Counted from the stretch's first letter, positions 1 through 7,466 are shown. The stretch is 64,000 nt of DNA from CAZEHS01 sp964511875 (GCA_964511875.1 CAZEHS010000004.1:1-64000), one strand, 5' to 3'. The notes: generated by a model from the sequence alone, not told the origin. Translations and numbers: made by a program.

Positions 1-197
1 ATTCCCGCACCAAAACCAATCAGATCATACTGCTGAAGCTCCTCCGGAGTTACCTGGTCCGGTGTCTTGATCTGTGCGTTAAGAACCTCCGAAAAAACCT
101 GGGCAATCCTGGCTGTGTTGTTGTGGTGATAGGAATAGACCACTATTAGGCACTTGATGGGTAAAGAATCTGTGATTATGTTATCCATCCGATTCAA
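1..197 (-). CDS. Flavodoxin-like protein, N-terminal part (runs off window)
   Basis: This is the start of a minus-strand gene that leaves the window at position 1. Its first ~60 codons are a close but diverged copy of the complete flavodoxin-like gene at 35591-36106: both share the strand ending CLIV-YSYHHNNTA and the phosphate-loop region after it. Start choice is uncertain: TTG at 197 corresponds to the TTG with a good Shine-Dalgarno in the complete copy, but here the site is degraded to GGTGG, and an ATG at 188 or a GTG at 206 are alternatives. Presumed FMN-binding electron carrier; whether the gene is intact cannot be judged. Confidence 0.6.
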   Translation of the reverse strand, partial: MNRMDNIITDSLPIKCLIVVYSYHHNNTARIAQVFSEVLNAQIKTPDQVTPEELQQYDLIGFGAG

Positions 198-206
198 ATT
201 TTCCAC

Positions 207-554
207 CACCGATTATCGATGCACTGACATTTAGTGAATGTGTAGCGCTTGGTGCATATCCATTTGTACAGATTGAATGGTGTAGAATACCAAATACCGC
301 CGATTAATATTTTTATGAAGCCTCGGAAACAATTCGCTGAAGTGGGAGAGGCCTGTTTACTTCTCTTTATAAAGGATTACCTTTGATACTAAAGCATACT
401 GATGAAAGAATTAGTTGTAAATAAGTGGATAAGTGGTGCTTGACCACTTTCGTCTTTCTTCTGATACCCCGTTTGATTTTCGGGCCTTCAGGGAAGGTCT
501 CTTTGGCGTGGAAAAAAGCGTGAAATGAAGATTTTTGTTGACACCAATTAGCTG
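207..554. other. Intergenic stretch without a recognised gene
   Basis: I see no intact gene here. A short minus-strand reading frame ending at 231 vaguely resembles the C-terminus of a ParE/RelE toxin, but it is too short to call. The right edge (555-561, GTTAGGC) is the core-like motif that holds the stop codon of the DUF2971 gene, yet the rest of an attC-like repeat, as seen at 1542 and 2538, is missing. That suggests a junction or deletion. Confidence 0.4.
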
Positions 555-555
555 G

Positions 556-1515
556 TTAGGCGAAGTAATATGATAAATCTTTACTTGTAATTCTTGTTAG
601 TTCAATAGCGTAACTTGTTTTGGATAGGGTTTGTTTATAACAGTTTGCACCCAGTCGTTCACCAATAGATAATATTTTTTTAGCATCTTCAATTTTTATC
701 TTCTTGCCTAATATGATTTCTTTAGGGGTTGGCATTTCAATGCATTGGCTCAATTCTTCTGATTGTGCTAATAAAAGAAGTCTCCACTCTTGTTCATATT
801 GCCATTGCGTTGATTTTCTAGTTAATGAATCAATGTAGAATGAATTATTGGGTTTTCCTTTTGAGAAAAATGTGTCATCTACTTCTAGAAGCTCATCTGT
901 ATATCTTACTGGCAATAACAAATCTGTTAAGTCGTTGCGCAATTCTTTAATGTTATATCCAACACAGAATCCCGAAAAATCAGTTGAATAATGAACCCAC
1001 ATAGGGTGCGACTCATTTACAGTTGAAAAACTACACACACGATGCAGTTCTTCATTTCCCTCGTTCAGTTCCTTTTCAAATTTTCTATGTACAACTTCTG
1101 CCGTATTGTCGCCGAATTCGCATAGGAACTTCCATGATTTTAATTCATGATCATATATCCCCAAACATTTGGCCAATTCTAATATAAACTGTTCTTTGTC
1201 ACTAAAGTCATCAAGACTTATTGCCAGCCGATGTCCTGCTTCCATGTAGATGACCTCAAGAAGCGCCTGATAATGGAACTTCCAGCGCTTTTCAGTGTCA
1301 ACATAAAGAGCCCCTTCACAGGGATCGTTTAGCCGAGAAGGTGAAGATGCATACAGGATATTCTGGCTCAATGCATCTATATGGCTATCATTTGGTTCTC
1401 TATATTTGTAAACAATATCAGGCATATTCGCATTTTTAAGTAGAGTGGCTTCTATTGTTGCCTTGGCGTTATTTGGTGTCTTGAAGAGCAGTTCATCATA
1501 TTTTTTAATCCACAT
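556..1515 (-). CDS. DUF2971 family protein
   Basis: A 319-residue protein of the DUF2971 family, a family often found in phage-defence and other accessory regions; its biochemical activity is not established. Family hallmarks are visible: YKYR near residues 36-39, NDPCEG at 63-68, CSFS at 161-164, MWVHYS at 172-177 and QYEQEWR at 239-245. A longer frame opens at 1665, but its extra N-terminus is translated from the attC-like repeat. The ATG at 1515 has GGAGA five bases upstream and is preferred. The stop codon TAA lies inside a GCCTAAC core motif, exactly as a cassette-borne gene would end. Monocistronic and AT-rich. A defence role is inferred from context only. Confidence 0.75.
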   Translation of the reverse strand: MWIKKYDELLFKTPNNAKATIEATLLKNANMPDIVYKYREPNDSHIDALSQNILYASSPSRLNDPCEGALYVDTEKRWKFHYQALLEVIYMEAGHRLAISLDDFSDKEQFILELAKCLGIYDHELKSWKFLCEFGDNTAEVVHRKFEKELNEGNEELHRVCSFSTVNESHPMWVHYSTDFSGFCVGYNIKELRNDLTDLLLPVRYTDELLEVDDTFFSKGKPNNSFYIDSLTRKSTQWQYEQEWRLLLLAQSEELSQCIEMPTPKEIILGKKIKIEDAKKILSIGERLGANCYKQTLSKTSYAIELTRITSKDLSYYFA

Positions 1516-1541
1516 GGTTGTCTCCGTTCTTAGTATTATTT

Positions 1542-1699
1542 CGCCTAACGTTCCGGGTTTGCGACGCCCTTGAACCGGACAGGAGGAGCCTGACCTCGTA
1601 GGCGGGGCTTGCCCCCCGGTGAGAGGGTGTGGTTTCGGGCGACCGTCCGGAACCGACCCGAACATGCCCGAAACCCTTGCGAAAGACCATTGTTAGGCG
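1542..1699 (-). repeat. attC-like repeat, copy 1
   Basis: A 158-bp element bounded by CGCCTAAC on the left and GTTAGGCG on the right, the RYYYAAC/GTTRRRY arrangement of integron attC sites. Inside is a 10-bp stem GGTTTCGGGC/GCCCGAAACC around a loop of about 25 nt, plus a short GGGGC/GCCCC hairpin. It shares its left portion with copies at 2538 and 36905. The next gene upstream ends with its TAA inside the GTTAGGC core, and the DUF2971 start codon lies only about 27 bp beyond the other core, as in cassette arrays. No integron integrase is visible in the window. Confidence 0.6.
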
Positions 1700-2514
1700 T
1701 TGTTAATCTGCTCTTTTAGTTCCAAACCGAGCCATTTGTCCATGTCTTTTGTGGGGTTTAACTCGTATTTATACTCCTCGACTCTATTCCAAAACTCATG
1801 TTCTTCAAAGTGTTTTATGAAAGCTAATTCTGACACAATGTATGTAATCCAAATTGAGATTCTTAAAAAATCTAAGTTCATTTTCAATGGATCCGTCATT
1901 TCCTTATACTCTTCGACAATATTAAACGCAGAGTGTAACTCACTAATATGAACAAAATTATTACTCAGCATTCCTTGAAACTGACCTAAAGGCTCAATTA
2001 ATTGTTTTCCATGCCATACAGTCTTATTTATGTCAAATTTCTTATTTGTTTTAAATTCATTAAACCCACCTTCTTGAATATTGAAATATGCAATGAGACA
2101 AAACACCTCTATTACTGATCTGAGTAACATTGCAGGCTGAAGGATGTAGCCATTTCTAAGAAGTTCATACGATGCTTCAATTGTCTTTAAGGCATTCATA
2201 AGGAGCTGCCCACTTTCAATTGCCATTTCATCATTATCATCAACAGCTCTATGAAATCCGTCACCAATTCGTTGGGCACACCGGCTAAAGTTTAAGCTCA
2301 ATACCGGAATCTCATCTTTACATAACTTATCAAATGACCTTGCAACACGGGGGGCTTCTCTTTTGCAACGTTTTATAAGCATATCGTTTGTATATACATG
2401 TATTGTCTTATTCTCTTGATCAATTAGTGCTCCCAAGAAATTCTTTTCGTTTACTCTATGCCCTAATATGTTATTGTCTTCTTTTCTGGTCTTCTTCCGT
2501 TTTTTCTTCTTCAT
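1693..2514 (-). CDS. DUF5677-like hypothetical protein
   Basis: A 273-residue protein with a very basic N-terminus (Lys/Arg-rich to about residue 11) and an otherwise helical sequence. The segment around residues 123-140, with LRSVIE at 131-136, resembles the conserved helix of DUF5677 proteins, which are accessory-genome proteins of unknown function. The assignment is by eye and tentative. A good Shine-Dalgarno (GGAGG, seven bases before ATG) supports the start. The stop codon is embedded in the GTTAGGC core of the attC-like repeat at 1542-1699. It has its own repeat upstream (2538), so it sits as a single-gene cassette. No catalytic motif is evident. Confidence 0.6.
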   Translation of the reverse strand: MKKKKRKKTRKEDNNILGHRVNEKNFLGALIDQENKTIHVYTNDMLIKRCKREAPRVARSFDKLCKDEIPVLSLNFSRCAQRIGDGFHRAVDDNDEMAIESGQLLMNALKTIEASYELLRNGYILQPAMLLRSVIEVFCLIAYFNIQEGGFNEFKTNKKFDINKTVWHGKQLIEPLGQFQGMLSNNFVHISELHSAFNIVEEYKEMTDPLKMNLDFLRISIWITYIVSELAFIKHFEEHEFWNRVEEYKYELNPTKDMDKWLGLELKEQINNA

Positions 2515-2537
2515 TTTTTTTCCTCCGGATTAATGAC

Positions 2538-2690
2538 GTTTAACGTTCCGGGTTTGCGACGGACCTGAACCGGACAGGAGTTGACCGACCCACAAGAGGC
2601 GCTTGCCGCCCGGTGAAGGGCTGTGGTACGGCTGAAATCAAGTTTATCCAAGGGCCGTACCCTTGCGCAAGATCCCCTGTTATATGGCGG
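2538..2690 (-). repeat. attC-like repeat, copy 2
   Basis: A ~150-bp element starting GTTTAACGTTCCGGG and ending near GTTATATGG. It aligns with copy 1 through the left half and at the CCCTTGCG block near the right end. The long inner stem has a different sequence (GGTACGGC/GCCGTACC instead of GGTTTCGGGC/GCCCGAAACC), so pairing is conserved while sequence is not. That is the behaviour expected of attC sites, which are recognised by structure. The right core (GTTATAT) departs from the GTTRRRY consensus. Confidence 0.55.
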
Positions 2691-2740
2691 CCTTAAATAG
2701 CATTTGTTTCTTTATGTGTTATAAAATGGTGGTTCGAGCT

Positions 2741-2763
2741 AAAAAAACGGGGCTTTTCAGCCC
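2741..2763 (-). terminator. Rho-independent terminator of the Doc gene
   Basis: On the minus strand, GGGCTgaaaAGCCC is followed by a run of seven T. The Doc stop codon TGA falls inside the stem. Confidence 0.7.
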
Positions 2764-3134
2764 AGATGTGCTTCTAACCACTTTTCTATGCCATCCTCTT
2801 TAATTTCGCCTGATGCCACACCCAGACCCAGATTAACAAGTTCAGACTGTGAATATGAAATCTTGAGTCCATTCAGTTTAAGGAGCATAATCATCACAGC
2901 TATGCCCAATCGTTTATTGCCATCAACAAACCCATGGTTATTAATAATGCTGTAGGTTACAACGGAAATTTTCGGAATCATTTCTGGGTACATCTCTTGT
3001 CCGTCAAAACTTGAATGGCATCTGTTCAATGCACTCTCAATCAATCCTAAATCTTTGATTCCGGATAATCCACCTGAGGCTGATATCATTTTCGAATGCA
3101 ATTTTATAATATCTTTATTATGCAAAGTTTTCAT
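2757..3134 (-). CDS. doc: Fic/DOC family toxin (Doc)
   Basis: A 125-residue death-on-curing toxin. The catalytic Fic motif H-x-F-x-D-G-N-K-R is complete (H67 to R75). Doc family proteins phosphorylate EF-Tu and stop translation; Fic relatives AMPylate. Length is typical of Doc. Its start overlaps the stop of the upstream 57-residue antitoxin by four bases, so translation is coupled. It sits next to the attC-like repeat array, a usual place for addiction modules, and ends in its own terminator. The call as a toxin-antitoxin toxin rests on the motif and the gene pair; activity is inferred. Confidence 0.88.
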   Translation of the reverse strand: MKTLHNKDIIKLHSKMISASGGLSGIKDLGLIESALNRCHSSFDGQEMYPEMIPKISVVTYSIINNHGFVDGNKRLGIAVMIMLLKLNGLKISYSQSELVNLGLGVASGEIKEDGIEKWLEAHLG

Positions 3135-3304
3135 TTTGCTAGTTCCTTGAAGGCTGGTAGGTTTTCAGAAATGACATTATCCATCAGTTTTTCTAATTCG
3201 CTCTCTTCTTTTCTTAGAAGGAATTCCACAAAATCTATTACTTCCGCCTTTTTGGGTTCTGGAAGCTCTTCAAATTCTTTTACCAGTTTTTCTGTCAAAG
3301 TCAT
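3131..3304 (-). CDS. Antitoxin of the Doc pair (DUF2281-like)
   Basis: A small acidic/helical 57-residue protein starting MTLTEKLVKEFEELP, with the L-P-E-P-K-K-A-E-V-I-D-F-V-E-F-L pattern seen in DUF2281/VapB-like antitoxins. The frame opens at a GTG at 3313, but that codon lies inside the Shine-Dalgarno, so the ATG at 3304 is chosen. It overlaps the toxin start by four bases. Upstream is a TATAAT box fused to an 11-bp palindrome that probably serves as the autoregulatory operator. It presumably neutralises Doc by wrapping its C-terminal tail around the toxin, as in phage P1 Phd, though it is not recognisably Phd-like. Confidence 0.75.
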   Translation of the reverse strand: MTLTEKLVKEFEELPEPKKAEVIDFVEFLLRKEESELEKLMDNVISENLPAFKELAK

Positions 3305-3325
3305 TCTAATCACACTCCTTCCTAT

Positions 3326-3344
3326 TATTATACCTTAAAGGTTC
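3326..3344 (-). promoter_or_regulatory. Promoter/operator of the toxin-antitoxin pair (repeat copy A)
   Basis: On the minus strand this reads AGAACCTTTAAGGTATAAT. It contains the palindrome ACCTTtAAGGT directly abutting a perfect -10 box TATAAT, about 20 bases before the antitoxin start. The same 19 bases recur at 5349-5367. A role as the antitoxin operator is inferred. Confidence 0.5.
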
Positions 3345-3399
3345 TCAAATTGAATAGAAGAGCTATCACCATTACTACTATCTCTTTCAATTCAAAATA

Positions 3400-5193
3400 C
3401 TAATTTGTGATTGAGCATATTGAATGTATATCTGTGTTACTAAAATTGTTTAAATAACCTCCACATGTCTTACACTTTTTAAGTGCCATTATTTCGCTTT
3501 TGTAATTTGATTCCATAGTCTTCACTCTACCACTTTTGCTATATTCCTCATCTTCTTTATTAGCCACTGTTTTAGTAACGTTTTTCAAATAAGGGAATTG
3601 TCTGTAGAGGGCGACTTCGTCCTCACTTTGAATATACTCCAAAATCGAACGATAATATTTCACAATATTATCTGTAGCATTTTTAACTTGTCTACCTTTA
3701 CGAACAATTATTTGGATATGATCTGGGTGCTCAATAAGATAGCTTTCGAATTTTTCTCGATATTTAGTAAACAGATCAATATGTCCACTCTCGAATAAAT
3801 TCATTATGAACTTAGTAATTCCAACAAGCGCACTTTGCTTGAATTGGTATGTAATTCCATAAAAATACACTCTATTATTTAATTGTAATTCATTAACAAT
3901 TAGATTAACTACCGTACTAACTTTAAGTATGAGGTCATCATATTCTAAATTCTCATCTCCATCTATTTGTTTTAAGAGATTGAAAATTCTAGAGATCAAG
4001 AATTCATCATATAGATCACCACACATCGGGACTGTTTTACTACTCTTGTCATATTTGGGCAAAAATAGATTGGTGCTTATATTTTTTATGCTCAAATTTT
4101 CTGCATTAACATTCTGTCCCCCTGAATATGATAGTACCGCCCTACTTAATTTTGCAATTGAAGTTGTGTCATACTTGATAATTTCCTTCTCATCTTGAGA
4201 AATAACTGCTCCTTGTTCATTAATTCGTATAAACGAGTTTTTTACCATATCATAGTCCCCGGTGATCCATTCGATATTTATGGATTTGGTCGCCAAAATA
4301 TTTTGTATCTCTTTTTTATCCTCACTATGAGACGTTTCAAGTTCTTTAAATTCACCAATGGTTTTGTCAATATATGCTTTGATTTGTAAATGTTTTAGGT
4401 AATCAATTTTCTTACCATAATCATCATTGACCCAAGCTGCTAGGGCACTTAATCTGTGCGCACCATCAACCACAAAAATACCATCCCTTTTACTATTCCA
4501 TAATATAACAGATGGTATTAGCATATCTTCAGTAAATGAGTTCAGCATTTTTTCTACTCTATCAACGTTCCATGAATTAGTATCTCTTTGGAAATATGGT
4601 TTTCTTAATTGTCTAAAAAACAAATCGTCCGATTTCAAATCCCTAAGCTCAATACGTGGCTTCAAATTACCTGATGCCTGAGATGTTTCTGTTACAATTC
4701 CTCGAGTAAGTATTCTTTCAAGTTTAACTTTTTCATTAGGAGCTATCATTTTTATTTCTAGTCCTTCTTTGACTTTTGCTTTAAAAAAATCCATATCAAT
4801 ACTATTTGATACAAATTCTAGTTGCAGATTGATTAATGAACTTTCTTTAGAAATCTTATACGGCGTAAAATTACTCAAAAAATATTTGAATAAACTTGTG
4901 GCAGTCCTCTTGTTTGCATTATGAAATGAATGACCACTGCTATGACTTGCAAATAGATGAATCAAGAAGTCTAAATCATCATCAATATATTCTCTTGATA
5001 TAAACGAGGCTTCAAACGCTCCCTCGTTCAAAAAATCTCCGACATCACTTTCACTATATAATCTATTATAGAAACTTGCTAAATTGCAATATTTCTTAAT
5101 ATCCTCGTCGTTGATAGTAATATTTTTCTCGTCGATGTACTCTTTTACATAATCCAAACTCGATTGATTCAATTCTGATTTGTACTCTGACAT
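3400..5193 (-). CDS. Fic/Doc-like domain fused to a DUF262 (GmrSD-type) nuclease-like domain
   Basis: A 597-residue AT-rich protein with two recognisable modules. Residues ~1-140 form a Fic/Doc-like domain with a complete H-S-F-H-N-A-N-K-R motif at 88-96. Residues ~185-400 resemble DUF262: PYFQRDTNSW at 199-208 (the yQR...W signature), VVDGAHRLSAL at 241-251 (the DGqQR nucleotide-binding/nuclease signature) and FIRINEQGAVIS at 321-332 (the iN.gg..L motif). DUF262 is the N-terminal domain of GmrSD type IV restriction enzymes. Near the end CxxC (574-577) followed by DIHSIC resembles the beginning of an HNH motif that then stops, so the C-terminus may be truncated. A defence role is inferred from domains and context. 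Gene start has no strong Shine-Dalgarno. Confidence 0.7.
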   Translation of the reverse strand: MSEYKSELNQSSLDYVKEYIDEKNITINDEDIKKYCNLASFYNRLYSESDVGDFLNEGAFEASFISREYIDDDLDFLIHLFASHSSGHSFHNANKRTATSLFKYFLSNFTPYKISKESSLINLQLEFVSNSIDMDFFKAKVKEGLEIKMIAPNEKVKLERILTRGIVTETSQASGNLKPRIELRDLKSDDLFFRQLRKPYFQRDTNSWNVDRVEKMLNSFTEDMLIPSVILWNSKRDGIFVVDGAHRLSALAAWVNDDYGKKIDYLKHLQIKAYIDKTIGEFKELETSHSEDKKEIQNILATKSINIEWITGDYDMVKNSFIRINEQGAVISQDEKEIIKYDTTSIAKLSRAVLSYSGGQNVNAENLSIKNISTNLFLPKYDKSSKTVPMCGDLYDEFLISRIFNLLKQIDGDENLEYDDLILKVSTVVNLIVNELQLNNRVYFYGITYQFKQSALVGITKFIMNLFESGHIDLFTKYREKFESYLIEHPDHIQIIVRKGRQVKNATDNIVKYYRSILEYIQSEDEVALYRQFPYLKNVTKTVANKEDEEYSKSGRVKTMESNYKSEIMALKKCKTCGGYLNNFSNTDIHSICSITN

Positions 5194-5648
5194 AATGGCA
5201 ACTCCTCTACATTTTATATTACATCTATTAGATGAACGAATTAGGATACCGCGGTTTTACGATTTACACGAACGTACGCGTCGAGATTTTCTACTTCGAT
5301 TTGGGGTCACTGCGTAGCTTTGACACGGTTAATTACTTCTCCTTCTTCATTATACCTTAAAGGTTCTTGGATAATCTTTCATTTTCTTTGGGGCTGCCAT
5401 ATAACTACGGTGTTGACGAAACAACCCGTCGTAAACACACCCATTTCAATAAGGGTTGATGACGGTCATATATACCTCTAAATCATATGTATATATGACA
5501 AGTGTCGTTAACACTACCTATTCATGCTAATTTTGACGCTGATCAAATCACTCAATGGCAATGTGAAATGGTTAGGATGAGGGGGTGATTCACAACCGAC
5601 ACAACGAATTTCCAATCATTCAAAAATATGTATTCATATCAATAAAAC
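5194..5648. other. Intergenic stretch with a second copy of the TA promoter
   Basis: No intact gene. At 5349-5367 the 19-bp promoter/operator of the toxin-antitoxin pair is repeated, followed on the minus strand by a good Shine-Dalgarno and an 11-codon frame that ends, as if a second antitoxin gene had been cut away. At 5397-5405, CCATATAAC mirrors the GTTATATGG end of the attC-like repeat at 2690. It is followed by a hairpin GTGTTgACGA/TCGTaAACAC, so a degenerate repeat boundary may lie here. Confidence 0.4.
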
Positions 5649-5651
5649 AAA

Positions 5652-5675
5652 AGCCCAATCCATCCGGACTGGGCT
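5652..5675 (-). terminator. Terminator after the repressor gene
   Basis: AGCCCA/TGGGCT inverted repeat with an A-rich left flank and a T-rich right flank, just past the repressor stop codon. It could work on both strands. Confidence 0.7.
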
Positions 5676-5678
5676 AAT

Positions 5679-6008
5679 TTATTTCTTTTCCCCTTTATGT
5701 TTCGCTTTCAACCCTTCAATAATCAACTTAACCGCCGCAATATCCTCATCAGTAAGCCCGTCGATATCTTTGGTACTAAAGGCCAGACCCTCAGTTTCCC
5801 ATCTGCGAGTGGGCGTTTTACCAAGAAGATAGTCAACCGACACGTCAAAAAAATTAGCGATCTCAACTAAAGTGTCATGCTTAGGCTGTTTGAGCTCAGA
5901 TTCATAACCTGCAACAGTTGATCGGGTTTTATTTATTTTCTGTGCAAACTCTTCTTGTGTCAGACCAGATTCTTTTCTGAGTTCTTTCAACCGACTAGCG
6001 AAGTTCAT
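5679..6008 (-). CDS. Phage-type XRE repressor (cI-like)
   Basis: A 109-residue DNA-binding protein. Residues ~5-60 form an XRE/HTH_3 domain (LKELRKESGLTQEEFAQKI, then TRSTVAGYES as recognition helix, and FFDVSVDYLLGK). The ~45-residue C-terminal part is short and lacks a LexA-type S24 peptidase domain. So this is not a RecA-cleavable classical cI, and induction would need another route. GGAGC lies at proper spacing before ATG. It is transcribed divergently from the small Cro-like gene at 6164 across three related operator half-palindromes, the usual lysis-lysogeny switch layout. Confidence 0.8.
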   Translation of the reverse strand: MNFASRLKELRKESGLTQEEFAQKINKTRSTVAGYESELKQPKHDTLVEIANFFDVSVDYLLGKTPTRRWETEGLAFSTKDIDGLTDEDIAAVKLIIEGLKAKHKGEKK

Positions 6009-6071
6009 ATCATCAGCTCCTTCTAAAATTTTACGCTTTAATGTTTCTAATGTAAACAGTCAATAGCAAAT

Positions 6072-6150
6072 AGTCCTTAAAAGGAACAAAAAGTGGTTGA
6101 CAATGTTCCTTAACGGGACTATGCTTTATACAAAGTCACCGAACGGGACA
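6072..6150 (+). promoter_or_regulatory. Divergent switch region: PR promoter and three operators
   Basis: A canonical promoter TTGACA (6097-6102), 17-bp spacer and TATGCT (6120-6125) drives the rightward gene. Three related sequences lie here: AGTCCTTAAAAGGAACA (6072-6088), TGTTCCTTAACGGGACT (6104-6120, filling the spacer between -35 and -10) and GTCACCGAACGGGACA (6135-6150). They fit a GTCC-TTAA-GGGAC dyad and are the likely binding sites for the two flanking XRE proteins. Confidence 0.75.
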
Positions 6151-6163
6151 AAGGAGGTGTGGC

Positions 6164-6409
6164 ATGAGAGCGTTTATGAAAACGAAACGTGAGGAACTGG
6201 GTTTCACTCAGGCTGAAACTGCTGAGAAGGTTGGTATTGCACGTACAACATATACAAATATTGAACTTGGTGAAAAAAATCCTTCATTCGAAATTATGCT
6301 AAAGCTCAAAGAAGTTTTTAAAGTGAAAAAAGACGATATTTTTTTAAATACAAATGTCCCAAAGAGTGACAAAACGGAGTGCGGCGGGCATAAAGAAGCC
6401 ACTATGTGA
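6164..6409 (+). CDS. XRE family regulator (Cro-like)
   Basis: An 81-residue single-domain XRE protein: KTKREELGFTQAETAEKVGI forms helices 1-2, then ARTTYTNIELGEKNPSF carries the recognition helix, ending KVKKDDIFL. The strong Shine-Dalgarno AAAGGAGGTG fixes the start. It is the first gene of the rightward phage early operon, facing the repressor at 5679 across shared operators, so a Cro-like or activator role is likely. The last ~25 residues are polar and probably disordered. Confidence 0.78.
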   Translation: MRAFMKTKREELGFTQAETAEKVGIARTTYTNIELGEKNPSFEIMLKLKEVFKVKKDDIFLNTNVPKSDKTECGGHKEATM

Positions 6410-6462
6410 TGAGGGATAGATAAAAAGACAGCCTGCTTTCGCAGGCCGTGAAGGTGAGCCGC

Positions 6463-6528
6463 ATGGACAGCGGCTATAGTAACAGTGTATCAGGGGTGCG
6501 GATTACCACTTACAGCTTCACTCAATAA
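6463..6528 (+). CDS. Possible 21-codon small ORF
   Basis: ATG preceded by GGTGAG, encoding a 21-residue polar peptide, placed between the Cro-like gene and the next phage gene. A hairpin GCCTGC/GCAGGC lies just upstream. It may be only a leader; no homology is recognised. Confidence 0.25.
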   Translation: MDSGYSNSVSGVRITTYSFTQ

Positions 6529-6569
6529 AACAATCCAATTCTACAGAAAACCCGGAAGGAGGAACAAAT

Positions 6570-7031
6570 ATGAAAACACAGAGCATTTACAAAACAGCCC
6601 GGGAAAGCGGACCCAAAGAGTACAGCATTGAGGCTTCGGCCAGAGAGCTGCATGTATCGCCATCATCCCTTTATGACTACGAGCGGGGAACCACCATTCC
6701 CCCGGAAGACGTCGTGTGTAGGATGATTGAAGTATACGGTGCAGGATGGCTGGCGTATCAGCACATTCAGCAGAACACACTGTTGGGAGCACGGTTTTTT
6801 CCATCGGTGAACATTCAGAACCTGTGCCAGGCAGTGCTTCAACTGGAAAAGGAACTGGAGGATGTCGAGAAACAACGGCCTGAGCTGGTACGTATAGCAC
6901 TTGGCGGAAGCATTGATAAAGCCGAGAGCAAACGGTGGGATAAGCTTTGTAAGGAGTTTATGGAGGCGGCAGGGGTGCTGCTGGCACTGAACGCTTGGAA
7001 TCCGATGAAGGCAGGTGGCGGGCATGCATAA
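6570..7031 (+). CDS. Phage helix-turn-helix protein
   Basis: A 153-residue protein with an XRE-like N-terminus: SIEASARELHVSPSSLYDYE at about residues 18-37 reads as a helix-turn-helix, followed by GTTIPPEDVV typical of XRE domains. Residues ~75-150 are predicted helical with an acidic coiled-coil-like stretch (LQLEKELEDVEKQ). GGAAGGAGGAACAAAT precedes the ATG. It is the second gene of the phage early operon and its end overlaps the start region of the next gene. Probably an early regulator; the target is unknown. Confidence 0.65.
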   Translation: MKTQSIYKTARESGPKEYSIEASARELHVSPSSLYDYERGTTIPPEDVVCRMIEVYGAGWLAYQHIQQNTLLGARFFPSVNIQNLCQAVLQLEKELEDVEKQRPELVRIALGGSIDKAESKRWDKLCKEFMEAAGVLLALNAWNPMKAGGGHA

Positions 7032-7458
7032 GGTTTCAATTGCTATTAATCCGGTGCAGATTGTATTACAGCAGATGGATAAACTGAACCGTTTGGCAGA
7101 GAAGGTAACTGATCCTGAAAATGCCTGCAGGATTGCAGGGTGCATCGCAGAGCTTGGGGCTGCGGTGATAGGGAAGGCGGATGGGGAAATGAATCTGCAA
7201 CTGGATGATATTCCGGATGGCAACGACACCATCAGTTATAAAGAAGCCTGCCTGTTTCTGAGGATGGGTGCCACTTCACTGAACCGTGAAATTGCAGAGA
7301 ATCCTGATTTTCCGGTTTATCAGCCAGGGGGCAAGGGCGGCAGAAAGTATTTCAGTAAAAAGCAGCTGATGATCTGGCAAGAGAAAAAGCTGCGTGAACC
7401 GAAGAAGGAGCAGATAATGCATAAGGCGACACCGGGCAAGCTGTGGCAGGTGCAGTAA
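7024..7458 (+). CDS. Phage protein with excisionase/MerR-like winged helix
   Basis: A 144-residue protein from the ATG at 7024 (AGGTGG seven bases upstream; a GTG at 7015 opens the same frame). It overlaps the preceding gene by eight bases. Residues ~70-135 (SYKEACLFLRMGATSLNREI, then YQPGGKGGRKYFSKKQLMIW) match the helix-turn-helix plus wing of excisionase/HTH_17-type proteins, where the second part reads out the wing and 'KYFSKKQL' the last helix. It may be an excisionase or an early transcription factor. Confidence 0.6.
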   Translation: MHKVSIAINPVQIVLQQMDKLNRLAEKVTDPENACRIAGCIAELGAAVIGKADGEMNLQLDDIPDGNDTISYKEACLFLRMGATSLNREIAENPDFPVYQPGGKGGRKYFSKKQLMIWQEKKLREPKKEQIMHKATPGKLWQVQ

Positions 7459-7466
7459 GGAGGTTT

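Noticed and set aside
231..348. Minus-strand fragment resembling the C-terminus of a ParE/RelE toxin
   Set aside because: Only ~35 codons, no start, no antitoxin partner; resemblance is by texture (RRYLVFYTI) and not strong enough to list.
1516..1665. N-terminal extension of the DUF2971 frame
   Set aside because: It translates the attC-like repeat; a better ATG with Shine-Dalgarno lies at 1515.
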